Source of the DNA: JAJRVM01 sp963700515
Lineage (GTDB): Bacteria; Planctomycetota; Planctomycetia; Pirellulales; Pirellulaceae
Direction: 5' to 3'
Length of the DNA: 64,000 nt
Assembly: GCA_963700515.1 (NCBI GenBank)
Contig: CAVOXY010000021.1
Span: forward strand, 186,001-250,000
The position numbers and the translations under genes are program-made. The notes below the pieces were generated by a model, which saw nothing but the letters and a program-made list of their open reading frames with translations, had not been told where the DNA came from and searched no databases. Shown in pieces: positions 30,906-41,236 of the stretch; the first letter of the stretch is position 1; each line of letters opens with the position of its first letter.

Positions 30906-31377
30906 TCATTGAGTCACCTGGGCCTTATTCAACACGTCGATCACGGTGTCAAATGCTGGTTTCGCTTTGCGTTGGCGATCGAAAAGGAGTGGGTAGTTCA
31001 CTCGTTGCCAAGGAAAGTAGTTGAGCCAACTCTGTCCGTCATGCAGGTTCCGCGAAACGGAACGCACCCTCCTTGGCCTGTACGTGAGCAGGCTTCATGC
31101 AGTTTTCGGGAGTCACGATGCCAAACTGAGTGGTCAAGAGTTCCCAGTCATCCGGCCGCTCGCTGATTCGATAGTCGACTCCCACGCCCACGGTAAACAG
31201 GGACGCAGCAGCAGTCTTCAAGGATGCCTGGTACGCCGGACGCTCGGTGGCACCTGCAAACGAGGCTAGGGTGACCGCCGTCACAAGTAAAACGATGGCT
31301 CCGACGCGACGGGATCGTGCAAGCCAGTTAAGTTGCCGCGGATAAATCTTCCAGAGTGGCGGCTGGGCATGGATCAT
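30906..31377 (-). pseudogene. GH10 endo-xylanase gene with the catalytic core deleted
   Basis: The N-terminus is complete: a membrane or signal segment (VGAIVLLVTAVTLASFAGA) and the GH10 opening ending in FGIVTPENCMKPAHVQAKEG and AFRFAEPA. At 31041 it jumps, out of frame, to HDGQSWLNYFPWQRVNYPLL and FDRQRKAKPAFDTVI, the normal C-terminal end of GH10 enzymes, with TGA at 30908-30906. Both catalytic glutamates and nearly all of the TIM barrel are missing (more than 200 residues). It therefore cannot be active as read. Either a genuine deletion or a collapsed assembly. Confidence 0.85.
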
Positions 31378-31882
31378 GGTTGACGCGACTCCTTGATTCT
31401 GGTGATGCAGTCACTGTTAGTACCATACACAACAGCTGATGGACATGCCATCATCGCGTCTGTCGGCAGTACCGTGTTTTTCCGTGGCAGAGTACGACAA
31501 TCCAGCTTGATGGGAAGCTGAAGCGTGTTTCACCCCGTTACACTGCTCAATCCAGGCAGGGCTCCAATCGTGGGAATCCGACACCAACCACTCACGCGGC
31601 TGGAACGGGAACACCTGACTTGAGCAGTGCGCAACTGGTGACCGTCCTCCACTGCCGCGGTGGCAAGTTGGTGCCCGCCTCGCACTGCGTGTCTCGTGTG
31701 GCGGCGAGTTGGTGAGTTGTTACGTCCGGATCGATTCGCTCTGTAGTCGACATGCGTTTCCACACGCAGTGGCACGGCGTGACCCCATTGTTTGCCGCGA
31801 TGGGTACGCTAAAGTGATAGGCGGTATGGATGGCGGGTTGTAAGAACTGGTAGGGCGTTTTCTGCATTTGAGGAGAGACTTC
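31378..31882. other. Intergenic region, no convincing gene
   Basis: 505 bases between the divergent GH10 remnant and SGNH gene. Short open frames here have no family resemblance. A GAGGAGAG ribosome site at 31871-31877 decides the GTG start of the SGNH gene. Confidence 0.5.
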
Positions 31883-33038
31883 GTGAGAGACATCTGCACG
31901 TGTTCCTGTCGAGCTGTGGTGTTGATCTGTTGCGCCATTACTGTTTGGAGTGGTGTGGCCGCACGGGGCGAGGAGCCTGCTGGGGCTTGGCGCTTTTCGG
32001 CGGAACAGCTCCAGCCGTTTTGGCGAACGACGACCATGTATGGGGAGAGCATCTTGTTCCTGGAACGCAGCGATGGTGAGTTGCCGCGCGCCGCCCTGTT
32101 GTTCACTCCGACACGTATCTTGTCGGTCTGTAGTTCGTCGGGTGAGGTGAAATACGAAGAGGGAAAAGACTACAGCTGGAAACCGGGCAGCAAGGAAGTG
32201 CTGCTGCCCAAGGGGTCACGGATCGTCTGCAAGATCGCCCCAAGACCTGCGCCGACCGGCCGGGTCCCAAGCGTTCCGCTTGACACACCGTGACGGGAAC
32301 GGCGAGATCCTGTTTGGGGGCGGGCATGAGTACCACGATATGCAGACGGTGGTTACCTACGTTCATGAAACGGATGCGTGGCAGGGACCGAAGCCGGTGT
32401 ATGCCGGAGAGCAGTTGCCCCGCGCGGTGGGGAAACTGAAGAATCGCCAACCGCTAACCATGGCCCTGTTGGGCGATAGTATTTCGACGGGCTGCAATGC
32501 ATCCGGATGGGCCAAGGTGGCACCCTGGCAGCCAGCCTATCAAGATCTGCTGGTTCAGAATCTGAAGTCGGTCTATGGGGGTGAAGTGACACTGAAGAAT
32601 TTCTCGGTCGGGGGTCAAGATTCTGCTTGGGGCTTGAGGACGATCGGCGAGGTTATCCAAGCGCAGCCGGATGTGGTGATCATCGCCTTTGGTATGAACG
32701 ATTCCGCAGGTCGCTCGGCGGCGGACTTCAAAGCCAATACCTTGGGCATGATCGAGGCCGTGCGCAAAGCGCATCCGGAAACCGAGTTCATTCTGTTGGC
32801 CACCATGCTGGGCAACCGGGATTGGATCACGCTCCACCACGAGCTGTTTCCGCAGTTCCGCGACGCGTTGGCAGAACTCTGCCAGAATGGAATTGTGCTG
32901 GCCGATATGACTTCCATCTGGACGGAGTTGCTTCAGCACAAGCAGGATTGGGACATGACCGGCAATGGTGTGAACCATCCCAACGATTTCGGCCATCGCA
33001 TCTATGCTCAGGTACTATCCGCGCTACTCATCCCGTGA
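31883..33038 (+). CDS. Secreted SGNH/GDSL esterase with N-terminal beta domain, one frame change
   Basis: I choose the GTG at 31883 because GAGGAGAG lies 6 bases upstream; a TTG at 31868 is also open. A signal peptide (VVLICCAITVWSGVAARG) precedes a beta domain of about 150 residues. The esterase core has LLGDSISTG (block I Ser), SVGGQDS (block II Gly), AFGMNDS (block III Asn) and NGVNHPNDFGH (catalytic His). The frame changes near 32235 in a CCCC run; the peptide continues as SPQDLRRPAGSQAF. Likely a carbohydrate acetyl esterase acting with the neighbouring glycosidases. Confidence 0.82.
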
Positions 33039-33120
33039 GGGCGGTTGTGCCAGCCTATGTTCTTGTCGGCCGATCTATTTGTCCTCAATAGCAGTGCGTT
33101 TGGGTCAGGCAAGAGAAGGG

Positions 33121-33180
33121 GCATTTGGACAGAAATATCTGATGACAAAAATATCCTGGTCAAGAAGAAGTTTCTGTCCC
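33121..33180. repeat. Intergenic repeat, GACAAAAATATC family, copy 4
   Basis: Contains GGACAGAAATATCTGATGAC and AAAAATATCCTGG followed by an AAGTTTCTGTCCCC end that is the inverted complement of the start (GGGGACAGAAA versus GGACAGAAA). It lies between the convergent SGNH and oxidoreductase genes. Confidence 0.7.
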
Positions 33181-33308
33181 CGCGATTCTCGCCTCCTCCG
33201 AAACATTTGCGGCGGAGGCGTGGGGCGGATTCAGTGATTGCCAGACTTGTTCGGGCGGAGACTTTCTCGCCAGTGCGCACCGACGATGGCTGCTTTGCGC
33301 CGCGTGCT

Positions 33309-34595
33309 TCACACGAACTTGTCGACACCCGGCAACGGAGCGCGGTAGGTGCCGTCCGCGTTGGGCGTGACGGGTGGTTGAGCGTCCCAGTTGTACTCGG
33401 GGAGTGTGAAGCTGAGTTGTGAACTCATGGCACGCTCCCAGGTAAGTTCTTCGCCCGTGTAGCAGACCATTTGCGCCAAGATGGCCAACATGGAGCTGGT
33501 GATCATGTAGTCGGCATTATTGATCGTTTTTCCTTGGCGGAGCGCGTCGAACAGCGCGGCATGTTCATTGTCGTACATGTTCTTCTGCGGCGTGGGGGCG
33601 GTCCAGGGGTTTTCGCCCACGATACGGCACTTGTTCGGCATGATCGCCTGCCCCTTGGTACCGAGAATGATATCGGTCGTTTCGCTAAAGCAGGAAGGAA
33701 TATCGCGGCAGAACCCGTAAAGGCGTACCCCGTTGGCGTATTCAAACGTGACACCGAAATGGTCGAACTGATCACCGTACACGGGCTCGGTGCACACTTG
33801 CCGCCCACCAATTCCCCAGGCTTTGACAGGTGGCACGTCTCCCAGAGCCCAGGAGGCCTTGTCAATGCTGTGAATCAATTGCTGCGCGGTCTGGTCGCCC
33901 GACAGCCAATTGAAGTGGTACCAGTTGCGGAACTGGTAGTCGAGTTCACTCCATTGCGGCTCCCGAGGCCGTTTCGAGTAAGGGCTGGTCAGGTAGTGTT
34001 CCTGAATGGCAACAATGTCCCCGATGGCGCCGTCGTGAACGCGCTCGATGGTCTCTCGCACCGCCGAGTCATAGCGCCAGCAGAGCCCGGAAACGATCGT
34101 CAATCCTTTCTTCTTGGCAATTTCACAGGTCTCCGTCACGGCCTTGATACCCGGCACATCCAATGCATGTGGTTTCTCGCAAAAGACATGTTTACCGGCG
34201 TCCACGGCGGCCCGCAGAAACATCGGATGAAAATGAGAGGCGGCGGCAATCACCACAACATCCACGTCGCAGTCGATGACCTTCTGGTACGCATCGAATC
34301 CGAAGAACTTATGATCTTCATCGACCTGGACCTGGGCGTCATTGGCCTGTTTCAGCGCCTCGTAACCCTTGTGCAGGCGATCCTCGAACAGGTCGGCCAG
34401 AGCGACAATCTTCACGTCGGTGCCCGCATTCATGGCGTTGACCGCAGCGCCACAACCACGGCCGCCACAGCCAATCAAACCGACTCGAAATCCGTCGGCG
34501 CCGGCCGCGTGCGCCGAACTGGCGATGCTCAGCGGCATCGCCAAAGCGGCGCCCGTTGCCAACGATGTTTTCAGGAAAGTGCGTCGAGTTGTCAT
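33309..34595 (-). CDS. Gfo/Idh/MocA family oxidoreductase, Tat-exported
   Basis: Intact, 428 residues. TTRRTFLKTSLATGAAL is a Tat signal; cleavage probably after SSAHA. The Rossmann motif is VGLIGCGGRGCGAAV, and the active-site lysine is in KHVFCEKPHALDVPGIK. The C-terminal alpha/beta domain has the WLSGDQTAQQLIHSIDKA segment with the conserved His. It is a full-length relative of the partial gene at 1-785. Probably acts on a sugar or inositol derivative liberated by the surrounding hydrolases; substrate not deducible. It lies 36 bases downstream of the ceramidase-like gene, same strand, so an operon is likely. Confidence 0.92.
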   Translation of the reverse strand: MTTRRTFLKTSLATGAALAMPLSIASSAHAAGADGFRVGLIGCGGRGCGAAVNAMNAGTDVKIVALADLFEDRLHKGYEALKQANDAQVQVDEDHKFFGFDAYQKVIDCDVDVVVIAAASHFHPMFLRAAVDAGKHVFCEKPHALDVPGIKAVTETCEIAKKKGLTIVSGLCWRYDSAVRETIERVHDGAIGDIVAIQEHYLTSPYSKRPREPQWSELDYQFRNWYHFNWLSGDQTAQQLIHSIDKASWALGDVPPVKAWGIGGRQVCTEPVYGDQFDHFGVTFEYANGVRLYGFCRDIPSCFSETTDIILGTKGQAIMPNKCRIVGENPWTAPTPQKNMYDNEHAALFDALRQGKTINNADYMITSSMLAILAQMVCYTGEELTWERAMSSQLSFTLPEYNWDAQPPVTPNADGTYRAPLPGVDKFV

Positions 34596-34631
34596 GTTAT
34601 GATTCTCTCAGGAAAGGGGTGGCTGTGCATC

Positions 34632-36179
34632 TCAGTGAATTTGGGGAGCAACGTTGCCGTAAGTCCAGGGACCTTGGAATGGACCGTGCGGTGGTCGTGT
34701 GGGAATTGTGCCAGGTGTCATCTGTTTGGCCAGCCCCAACGCGGCGTTGACCATTTGCCGTCCCGCGGTAATGTCCAAATTGGTGTAGGAACTCAGTCGC
34801 GTCTCGTATCCGCCACCGTGCTCGCCAAATGCCTCTTCGGTCGGAATGTACCCGACACAGTTGTTGGCAAAGGACACGGGAAGAGTCAGCGGAAACGAGC
34901 TGCCAGCCTTCATGTCCAGGCCGAACTGGCAGAAAACTTCCGCCGGCACGCCCAGCAGTACTACCGGTCCGATCTGGACCGCTTGCACTTCCACCGCCAC
35001 CTTGGGTTTCACCTGAAGTAAGGCGTCAAGCATCACCGTCTCTTTGGCAAACGTCCAATCGGTATGGCCGACCTTGGCTATGTCTTGTTGCACCAATTCC
35101 AAGGCCTGCTGCAGTCGCTGCGGAGTCGGGGCGCGGCGCTCGACCTCGAAAACGGTACTCGCACCACCGACAGGACCCATCTCGCCTTTCGCCATACTCA
35201 ACAACACCTTCGTGGCTTCAGCGCCGACTCGTCCGCCAACGAGTTGAGCCCACTCTTCGGCCTGCGGGTTCTCGTACGAGTTGAGGTTATCCACTTGTGT
35301 GACATCTCCGGACGTGCCCGGTACGAAGACAACGATGACTTCCTGCCCGAACATCCCGCGAATCACTTTCTCCAGATAATAAACGTAGTTGGCCGAGCTA
35401 CCGCCGGGGCTCGTTGTGGCATGGCAGGCGAAGTTGACAATGCAGCCGGTCAATTTGCCTTCTGCGTTCCAAGCCCCGATCACGCCAACTTCCGGATCGA
35501 CGGGACCCGCCGCTTCAATAATGTCCGGGTTGCCCTGCCCGGGATGCGTGTAGGACAAACCATTCTTCATCGCGAACCGACGATTAAAGGCGACTTTGTC
35601 TTCGATACCCTTACCCGCTCCGCACTGCACGGGGCAGCCGGCAGCGTCCGCCTGGCAGACTGCCGCCACTAGCTTATTCAGCACGGCGTTGTAGTACTCC
35701 ATGTTCGTGCAAGTTGACTGCTCATATGCCAGCTTCTGTACGAGTTCAGACGCATGGTCATAGGAGCCGGGCATGACACCATGAAGTGGCCCGGACGAAT
35801 GCGAGTGCGAGGCGGCAATCATGACTGCCTGAGGCTCGATTCCGCAGCGCTCTTGAATCTGCTTGCGTGCCTCGGTGACCATCTCGCCATGTACGCCAAT
35901 GGCATCAACTCCCACGATGGCGACTCGGTGCGTGCCGTCGTTGAAGACCGCCGCGCGGATCTTGCAGGGATCGTGCACGCCCTGGTGGTACGATTTGCCG
36001 TATCCTCCAGGTTGCTCCATTCCCTTCTCGGGTGTGATGTCGGCCTCGGCAAAGCCGGCTTTCAGTGGGATCGACTCGTCACCGATTGCGGCCACAGAAC
36101 TCACCGCCATCAGCGCGGTCAAGAGTCCTGCCAGGCAGGTCTGCATGAGAAGGACGAGAAGCGGGTGACTGCGGTTCAT
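34632..36179 (-). CDS. Secreted neutral/alkaline non-lysosomal ceramidase-like protein
   Basis: About 515 residues from the ATG at 36179, where a clear signal peptide begins (LLVLLMQTCLAGLLTALMAV). The frame is open farther upstream but that part is not protein-like. Family features: LKAGFAEADITPEKGMEQPG, AIVGVDAIGVHGEMV, IAASHSHSSGPLHG with the zinc-binding His cluster, CIVNFACHATTSPGGSS and FVPGTSGDVTQVDN. The C-terminal GYIPTEEAFGEHGGGYE is typical too. Planctomycetes have many such paralogues; ceramide hydrolysis is not proven for them. It precedes the oxidoreductase gene in the same direction. Confidence 0.88.
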   Translation of the reverse strand: MNRSHPLLVLLMQTCLAGLLTALMAVSSVAAIGDESIPLKAGFAEADITPEKGMEQPGGYGKSYHQGVHDPCKIRAAVFNDGTHRVAIVGVDAIGVHGEMVTEARKQIQERCGIEPQAVMIAASHSHSSGPLHGVMPGSYDHASELVQKLAYEQSTCTNMEYYNAVLNKLVAAVCQADAAGCPVQCGAGKGIEDKVAFNRRFAMKNGLSYTHPGQGNPDIIEAAGPVDPEVGVIGAWNAEGKLTGCIVNFACHATTSPGGSSANYVYYLEKVIRGMFGQEVIVVFVPGTSGDVTQVDNLNSYENPQAEEWAQLVGGRVGAEATKVLLSMAKGEMGPVGGASTVFEVERRAPTPQRLQQALELVQQDIAKVGHTDWTFAKETVMLDALLQVKPKVAVEVQAVQIGPVVLLGVPAEVFCQFGLDMKAGSSFPLTLPVSFANNCVGYIPTEEAFGEHGGGYETRLSSYTNLDITAGRQMVNAALGLAKQMTPGTIPTRPPHGPFQGPWTYGNVAPQIH

Positions 36180-36660
36180 CGTACGGATCCTTAAGTAAAT
36201 CAGCGCATGTGGTTGAGGAGTGTATGTAGTGGAGTGCGATGTAGCAGGCCTCCCCTGGCTCCAGTCGCAGCAGACTCCGGGACGCAATTTGACTGCTGCT
36301 CCGGCAACTTCAGCTAAGAGGCACACCGTGTTAGGCATCCACGCTCCAAGGCAGACGCTTGGAAAAACCGAGTCCATTTTACCGCAAACGGGCGCCGTGT
36401 GTGGAGACTGTCGCGGCTTCCTTGAGAAGTCCATTGCGGGTGTCGGGGAATTGGGAGGTGTTAGGGTGAGGGGCCACACGTGATCCCATGCCGGCCCCCT
36501 CACCCCTTCCCCCAAAATATTGCCGTTTGGAGCGTTTCTCGATGGATGTCTGCCAGCACGTCAATTTTTCGGGGGAAAGGGGGAAGAAAGATCGCAATTT
36601 CAGAATCAATACCGTCGCTCTTGCGAAACCCGTGAAATTCAGTGCGTGGACCAAGGCGAT
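36180..36660. other. Intergenic region, 481 bases
   Basis: No gene supported. Between 36503 and 36590 an imperfect inverted pair of CTTCCCCCAAAA and TTTTCGGGGGAAA is visible, possibly a terminator-like or repeat structure between two leftward genes. Confidence 0.45.
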
Positions 36661-39600
36661 CTACGGCGACTCCACGATGCGCGGTTCGCCCCAGACAGCC
36701 CAGTCGAAGTTAAACGGGCCGGCTGAATCGGTGACCAAGGCCAAGGCGATTGGCTGTCCCGCCCAAGGTGCCAGATCGACAGTGAGCGACTGCCAGGGTC
36801 CGGGCGTGATGAACTCTTTAGCGAGCGGGCTGCCGTTGATCTCCAGCGAAAACCGGACTCCTTCGGATTTCGATCCATCGCGCAGTCCGATGTATGACGT
36901 GAAGCGAGCAGCTTGTTTTGGCAGGGTCATGGCATAAACCGCTACGGTTCGGCCGTGATTGGGCGGATGCTCCAACAGGCCGGCGTGCTGCACACCACCC
37001 ACGACATTGGAGCCAGGTAGGACACCGGCATGTGGCGAGGCTGCAGCGACTTTGCCGGGGTCCAGAATGACAAACAAATGGTCCGGCATTCGGCTCAGTT
37101 CAACGGGGAGTTGGACCTCCGCGGGGACGTCGCGCAGCAGGCAGACCGTACCGGGGGTGGCCATCGTGAGTTGTTGGACTTTGTCGTCTTCCGCGATGCG
37201 AGCAACCTGAGTGCCGGCCAGTGCCATCTTCCACGGTGTCGCCGCCCGTGATGCCAAGGGTGGTTTGTTTTTGCACATCGCGCTCGATACGTGGATTGTG
37301 CCACCGAGCCCAATCATAGCTCGGGTTGTTCTTGGGTCCGGGATGTACGGCCAATTCCAATTCGATATCGCGTCCCGCAAACTGCGTCAGATCCAACTCC
37401 AGACGATGCGGCTGGGATGCTGCCTGGTGATACTCCGTGCTCAGTTGCCGTGTGCCATCGGCAACGCGCGCGATGAAGGTCACGCCGTCACTTTGGTCCT
37501 GGCCAACAGCCCCCGGGTCGAGAGTGACTTCGCTGGCGAAGAACACTCTCTCTTCCGGCGGCACATTCCAATGAAAGCGGGCGAACGCCTCGCCACTGCC
37601 CGCGACTTTCCAGGGTGGATGTGCCGATATGGTGTCACCAAAAGCGGTAAACGTTCCGCCGTCAGGAGACTCCCAGGATCCACGCTGCATCTGGGGCGGA
37701 CCGGTGGCCACGCGTGTTCCCACGTCAGCTTGCCCGAGCAGCATCGTCAGGTCCGCCAATACGGGTGTGGCATCACGCAGTCGCAACATCGCCAGTTTGT
37801 CAGAAGCGAACAGGTAGTCCACCGTCAACTCCGGCGAGAGCTGACAGATGTGCAGCGCGTCGCTGTCGCGGGGCTGCGGGAAGTAGGGATACCATTGCCC
37901 AGGGTCGAGTCCCAGCAGGTGCTGGTTGTCGTAGGCTCGCCAATCGGGAATCGTCCCGTCGCATTCGACCACCGAGGATCCGGTAATGGTGCGGCTGACT
38001 TCCTTGTCGTGACACATCCAACGTCCGTCGCGCATTGACACGAACGGTCGTCCGTCGGCCGTACGCAGCGGCAAGGCTACGTCGTTCGGCCAGGGTCCTT
38101 CGAAGTCGATGTCAACGCGATTCTCCTGCCAGAAGTGCAACTCGTCGAGGAACTGGCGCGAGAACCCTCCCGGCTCGGAAAACACTGCCGCTGCCGGCTT
38201 CAGGGTCGGGATCACACCCCAATTTCGGTACGCTTCGTTCCAGGCTGCGTACATTTGGTCGTTCTCGGGTGTGTCACAGCCGAGATAGCCGTAGATGACG
38301 GTGAACGGGCGCAGAATGTACGAACTGATTGGATGAGCTGCTGCGAGCATGCGGCGATCGAACGTTCCCTTGGCGTGGTCGATCCCCCACACATGTCGCT
38401 GAGCGAAGGCTTCATAGCGGCAGGTAATCTCATTGAGTCCTTCGCCACTCAAGGCGACCTCAGGCAGTGCTTCACGCAGCTGCTTATGCAGTGCGATGTT
38501 TCCTTCCATCATCGACATGCCGTCGATGCGGCCGTTGTGGTCGTTGTAGATACAAAGCGTTTGGTCCAGGTGGAGAGCATCGATGCCGGTATGCTGGCAA
38601 AGGCGAACCATGGAACTGGTGAAGAGGTCGCGCCAGGCGCGGCTGGCGGGATTGATATAGGCGAAGCGAATGTCCGGCTTCTCTGGCGGCCACACCCACC
38701 ACTCTTTCTCGTGCTCGTTCCAGGGGCTTCTCACCTGGTACTGCTCGAACTGCTGGTACAGCGGGTGCAAAGGGTCGACGCCAAAATAGTTCACGTGCAG
38801 CATCACGCGAAACTTCAGCTCATGCGCGCGTTCGACCAGTGGCATCAACTCGGGCCGTATCTGCTCGTAGTCGGGATAGTCGCGGTCATATCCCGGCTGA
38901 CGCCAATCGTAGATGTAGAGCAATGTCTGTTGCGGATCAAACTCCTTGGGGAGCAGTTCCAGAGTGCGACGATCGGTGGGCATGATGACGCAGCCGCGTA
39001 TATCCTTTACCCAGCCCGGATGCTGTTGGGCAATCGGGATGGGCCCCGCTTGCTGGCGAAACCAGTCACGGTAACGGCGCGCCGCAACGCGCCAATCACC
39101 TTGGTAAGTATTGAGTCGCCAAGCGACGCTGTGGCAAGCGGTCTGTTTGTCAAAGGGAGCATCGTTGATGGTGTAGAGCCCCAGTCGCCAGCCGCTGGGG
39201 CGTCGCTCGACAACCAACCGTTTGTAGCGAAAATTGCTATCTTCCGCCCAGACATAGAATCCTCCCTGGGGACCTTCCACCACGACCAGCTGGGCTTCCC
39301 ACAGCAAGGGATAGTCGAACTGATGGTTGGCTTGCGGAGTTTCGGCAGTCAATCGCACGCCAGATGTTCCCGGGACCAAGATGGCGTATTGCAGAGGGAT
39401 GTCGGCAATCCACCAACTGACGCCCCAGACCCCGTCTTGTGTGGATGTCGCATCGTGGCGGATCACCAAGTCGCCAGTTGCGGCATCCAGTTCGTGGCGT
39501 GTCTGGACCTGTGAAGCTTCCAGTCCCGCCAAGGAATCACTGCTGAGAGTGAGCGAGTGGCCTGTGTCCAGCTCGGTCGACGATTCATCATCGACAGATG

Positions 39601-39845
39601 GTTCGGTCACCACTCCCCAATGGTCGCTCTTCGCACGATGGATACTCACGCCGCGCACTTCGCGGGGCGGCTTGACGTACTCAGTGCCATCTTTCGCTCG
39701 CAAGCCAGTCACCGCTCCCCCACGGATCGTCGCTTGGAAAGTAGTCGCTCGTGGCATCGATCTTGTCAGCACTCAAAACCAGCGATGTGTGTATCAGGAC
39801 AAGGGCAAGCATCATGAGTGGAATCCCTGTAGCCGGGTAGGACAT
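36661..39845 (-). CDS. Large secreted DUF6259-type glycosidase-like protein, two frame changes
   Basis: About 1060 residues when joined. The ATG at 39845 opens a signal peptide (IPLMMLALVLIHTSLVLSA); the frame changes near 39740 and continues as QATIRGGAVTGLRAKDGTEY. An N-terminal beta sandwich is followed by a TIM-barrel-like region with LLYIYDWRQPGYDRDYPDYE, MLHVNYFGVDPLHPLY, FAYINPASRAWRDLF, GIDALHLDQTLCIYNDHNG and EVALSGEGLNE, the pattern of DUF6259 proteins, in which the Asp of HLDQ and the Glu of SGEG are candidate catalytic residues. The second frame change is near 37230. Two C-terminal lectin-like sandwiches follow (FARFHWNVPPEERVFF; TSYIGLRDGSKSEG). Role: probable glycan hydrolase. 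Confidence 0.75.
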
Positions 39846-40276
39846 TTGTGGGCACAGAAACTTGACGGCCAGCAGGTGGGGAACGATTGAGGTAACCGTG
39901 CATGGCTCGGTGACTGTGCAAACATACCTACTTACTCGTACTCCCCTCCCCCTCCGCTGCACTCGCAGACAACTTCACTCAACTCAGCGTGAACTGCACT
40001 CCTTTGCCAGCGGCATAGACGCGGATCTCGGGCTCGAGCTAGGACGAGCGAGAAGATGGTAAGAGTACGAGTAAGATTTATGAGTATACCTAACGGTAAG
40101 CTCTTGCCGTTGGGGGGCTGTGAACCGCTACCGATTCACGGCCGCTCATGCTATTGACCTCCAGGCCACCGGGCGTGTCAAGTAGCCGGGGTTGGGGGGG
40201 GCGGCTTTTTCTACTATCCTGCTGCTGGAATTCGCGATTCTTGTGACGTTCGCAGGGCGGAGATGGAAATTTCTGT
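39846..40276. other. Intergenic region holding a dispersed element
   Basis: 431 bases between the divergent DUF6259 and amidotransferase genes. It contains the element 39901-40085 and a small palindrome AACGGTAAGCTCTTGCCGTT near 40090-40109. Nothing else is recognised. Confidence 0.5.
39901..40085. repeat. 185-bp dispersed element with inverted microsatellite ends, copy 1
   Basis: Starts CTTACTCGTACTCCCCTCCC, contains CAACTTCACTCAACTCAGCG and TTTGCCAGCGGCATAGACGC, and ends GGTAAGAGTACGAGTAAGA. The two ends are inverted complements of each other. A homologous copy is at 47693-47878. No coding capacity seen. Confidence 0.85.
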
Positions 40277-40990
40277 ATGGCTGACCTCTGGATCATCAAG
40301 ACCGGGTGCACCTTCGCGAATACGGCGCGACAATTTGGTGACTTTGACCGGTGGACGCGCGACGCGCTGGGCGTAGAAGTCGATTCCATACGGGTCTTGG
40401 ATGTAGCCCTCACGCAACCCCTTCCCGAGCCGTCGGAATGTCTCGGCGTAGTGATTACAGGGTCTCATGAGATGGTGACCGAGTCGCTCCCCTGGAGTCT
40501 GAATCTGGCCTGCTGGATTCCACGCTTGCTGGAAGCGGAGGTTCCGCTGCTGGGCATCTGCTATGGCCACCAACTCCTGGCGCATGCCATGAACGGTCGA
40601 GTCGATTATCATCCGGCTGGCCGGGAAGTGGGAACGGTCGAGATTGAATTGCTGTCAACGTGTGTGGACGATCCGCTCTTCGACGCCCTGCCGCCGGCGG
40701 TGTTGGCCCATGTCGTGCATGCTCAAACGGTCACGCAGCTTCCCCCCGGTGCCGTGCGGTTGGCACGCAATTCATTTGAGCCGAACCATGCTTTTCGCAT
40801 CGGCAAAGCGGCTTGGGGTGTGCAGTTTCATCCGGAGTACGACGGACGCATCATGCGATCTTACATTACGGAACTCTCGCAGGAACTTGCCGCGGCGGGA
40901 CATGACGTGCCGGCACTGATGCGGTCCGTTCAGGAGACGCCGGCGGCTCGACAGATGCTGCGACGATTCGCTCAGTTGGCTCTGCCTTGA
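40277..40990 (+). CDS. Class I glutamine amidotransferase (GMP synthase-like GATase)
   Basis: A stand-alone 237-residue GATase domain. The triad is complete: Cys95 in LLGICYGHQLLAHA, and His-Glu in WGVQFHPEYD (about 184-188). VVITGSHEMV forms the oxyanion/glycine loop. The N-terminus starts WIIKTGCTFANTARQFGDFD. The enzyme is expected to release ammonia from glutamine or act as a gamma-glutamyl hydrolase; the acceptor partner is not adjacent. It is monocistronic, convergent with a small membrane protein gene. No signal peptide, so cytoplasmic. Confidence 0.9.
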   Translation: MADLWIIKTGCTFANTARQFGDFDRWTRDALGVEVDSIRVLDVALTQPLPEPSECLGVVITGSHEMVTESLPWSLNLACWIPRLLEAEVPLLGICYGHQLLAHAMNGRVDYHPAGREVGTVEIELLSTCVDDPLFDALPPAVLAHVVHAQTVTQLPPGAVRLARNSFEPNHAFRIGKAAWGVQFHPEYDGRIMRSYITELSQELAAAGHDVPALMRSVQETPAARQMLRRFAQLALP

Positions 40991-41011
40991 TGAGGTGAAC
41001 TTCGTTCACGG

Positions 41012-41236
41012 TTACGAATCACCTTCGTCTGAGTTCCCATCGTTGGCAGCCGGATGCTTGGCGTTCCAGAGCGTCACGCCGGAACCGAGTAGTCCGATCG
41101 AGAGAATCGCCATTCCGAGCAGAGTGAACTTGTGATTCCTCCGCAAGTCTTCGGCAAAAAGCGCAATCAAGCCAATATATGCGCCGAAGAAAAAGAGGAC
41201 GGTCCCAAGGGCTTTCTTGATCAGCAGCCAGAACAT
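41012..41236 (-). CDS. Small two-segment membrane protein
   Basis: 74 residues with hydrophobic helices at about 9-28 (GTVLFFFGAYIGLIALF) and 39-57 (LLGMAILSIGLLGSGVTLW), a basic loop (DLRRNHK) between them and an acidic tail. No family recognised. The stop lies 22 bases from the convergent amidotransferase stop. Confidence 0.6.
   Translation of the reverse strand: MFWLLIKKALGTVLFFFGAYIGLIALFAEDLRRNHKFTLLGMAILSIGLLGSGVTLWNAKHPAANDGNSDEGDS

Noticed and set aside
31592..31867. Leftward 91-codon frame in the gap before the SGNH gene
   Set aside because: No recognisable domain, overlaps the ribosome binding region of the SGNH gene, and composition is not typical of the neighbouring genes.
33471..35021. 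Very long plus-strand frame opposite the oxidoreductase and ceramidase-like genes
   Set aside because: It is the antisense shadow of two well-supported minus-strand genes and shows no protein family pattern.
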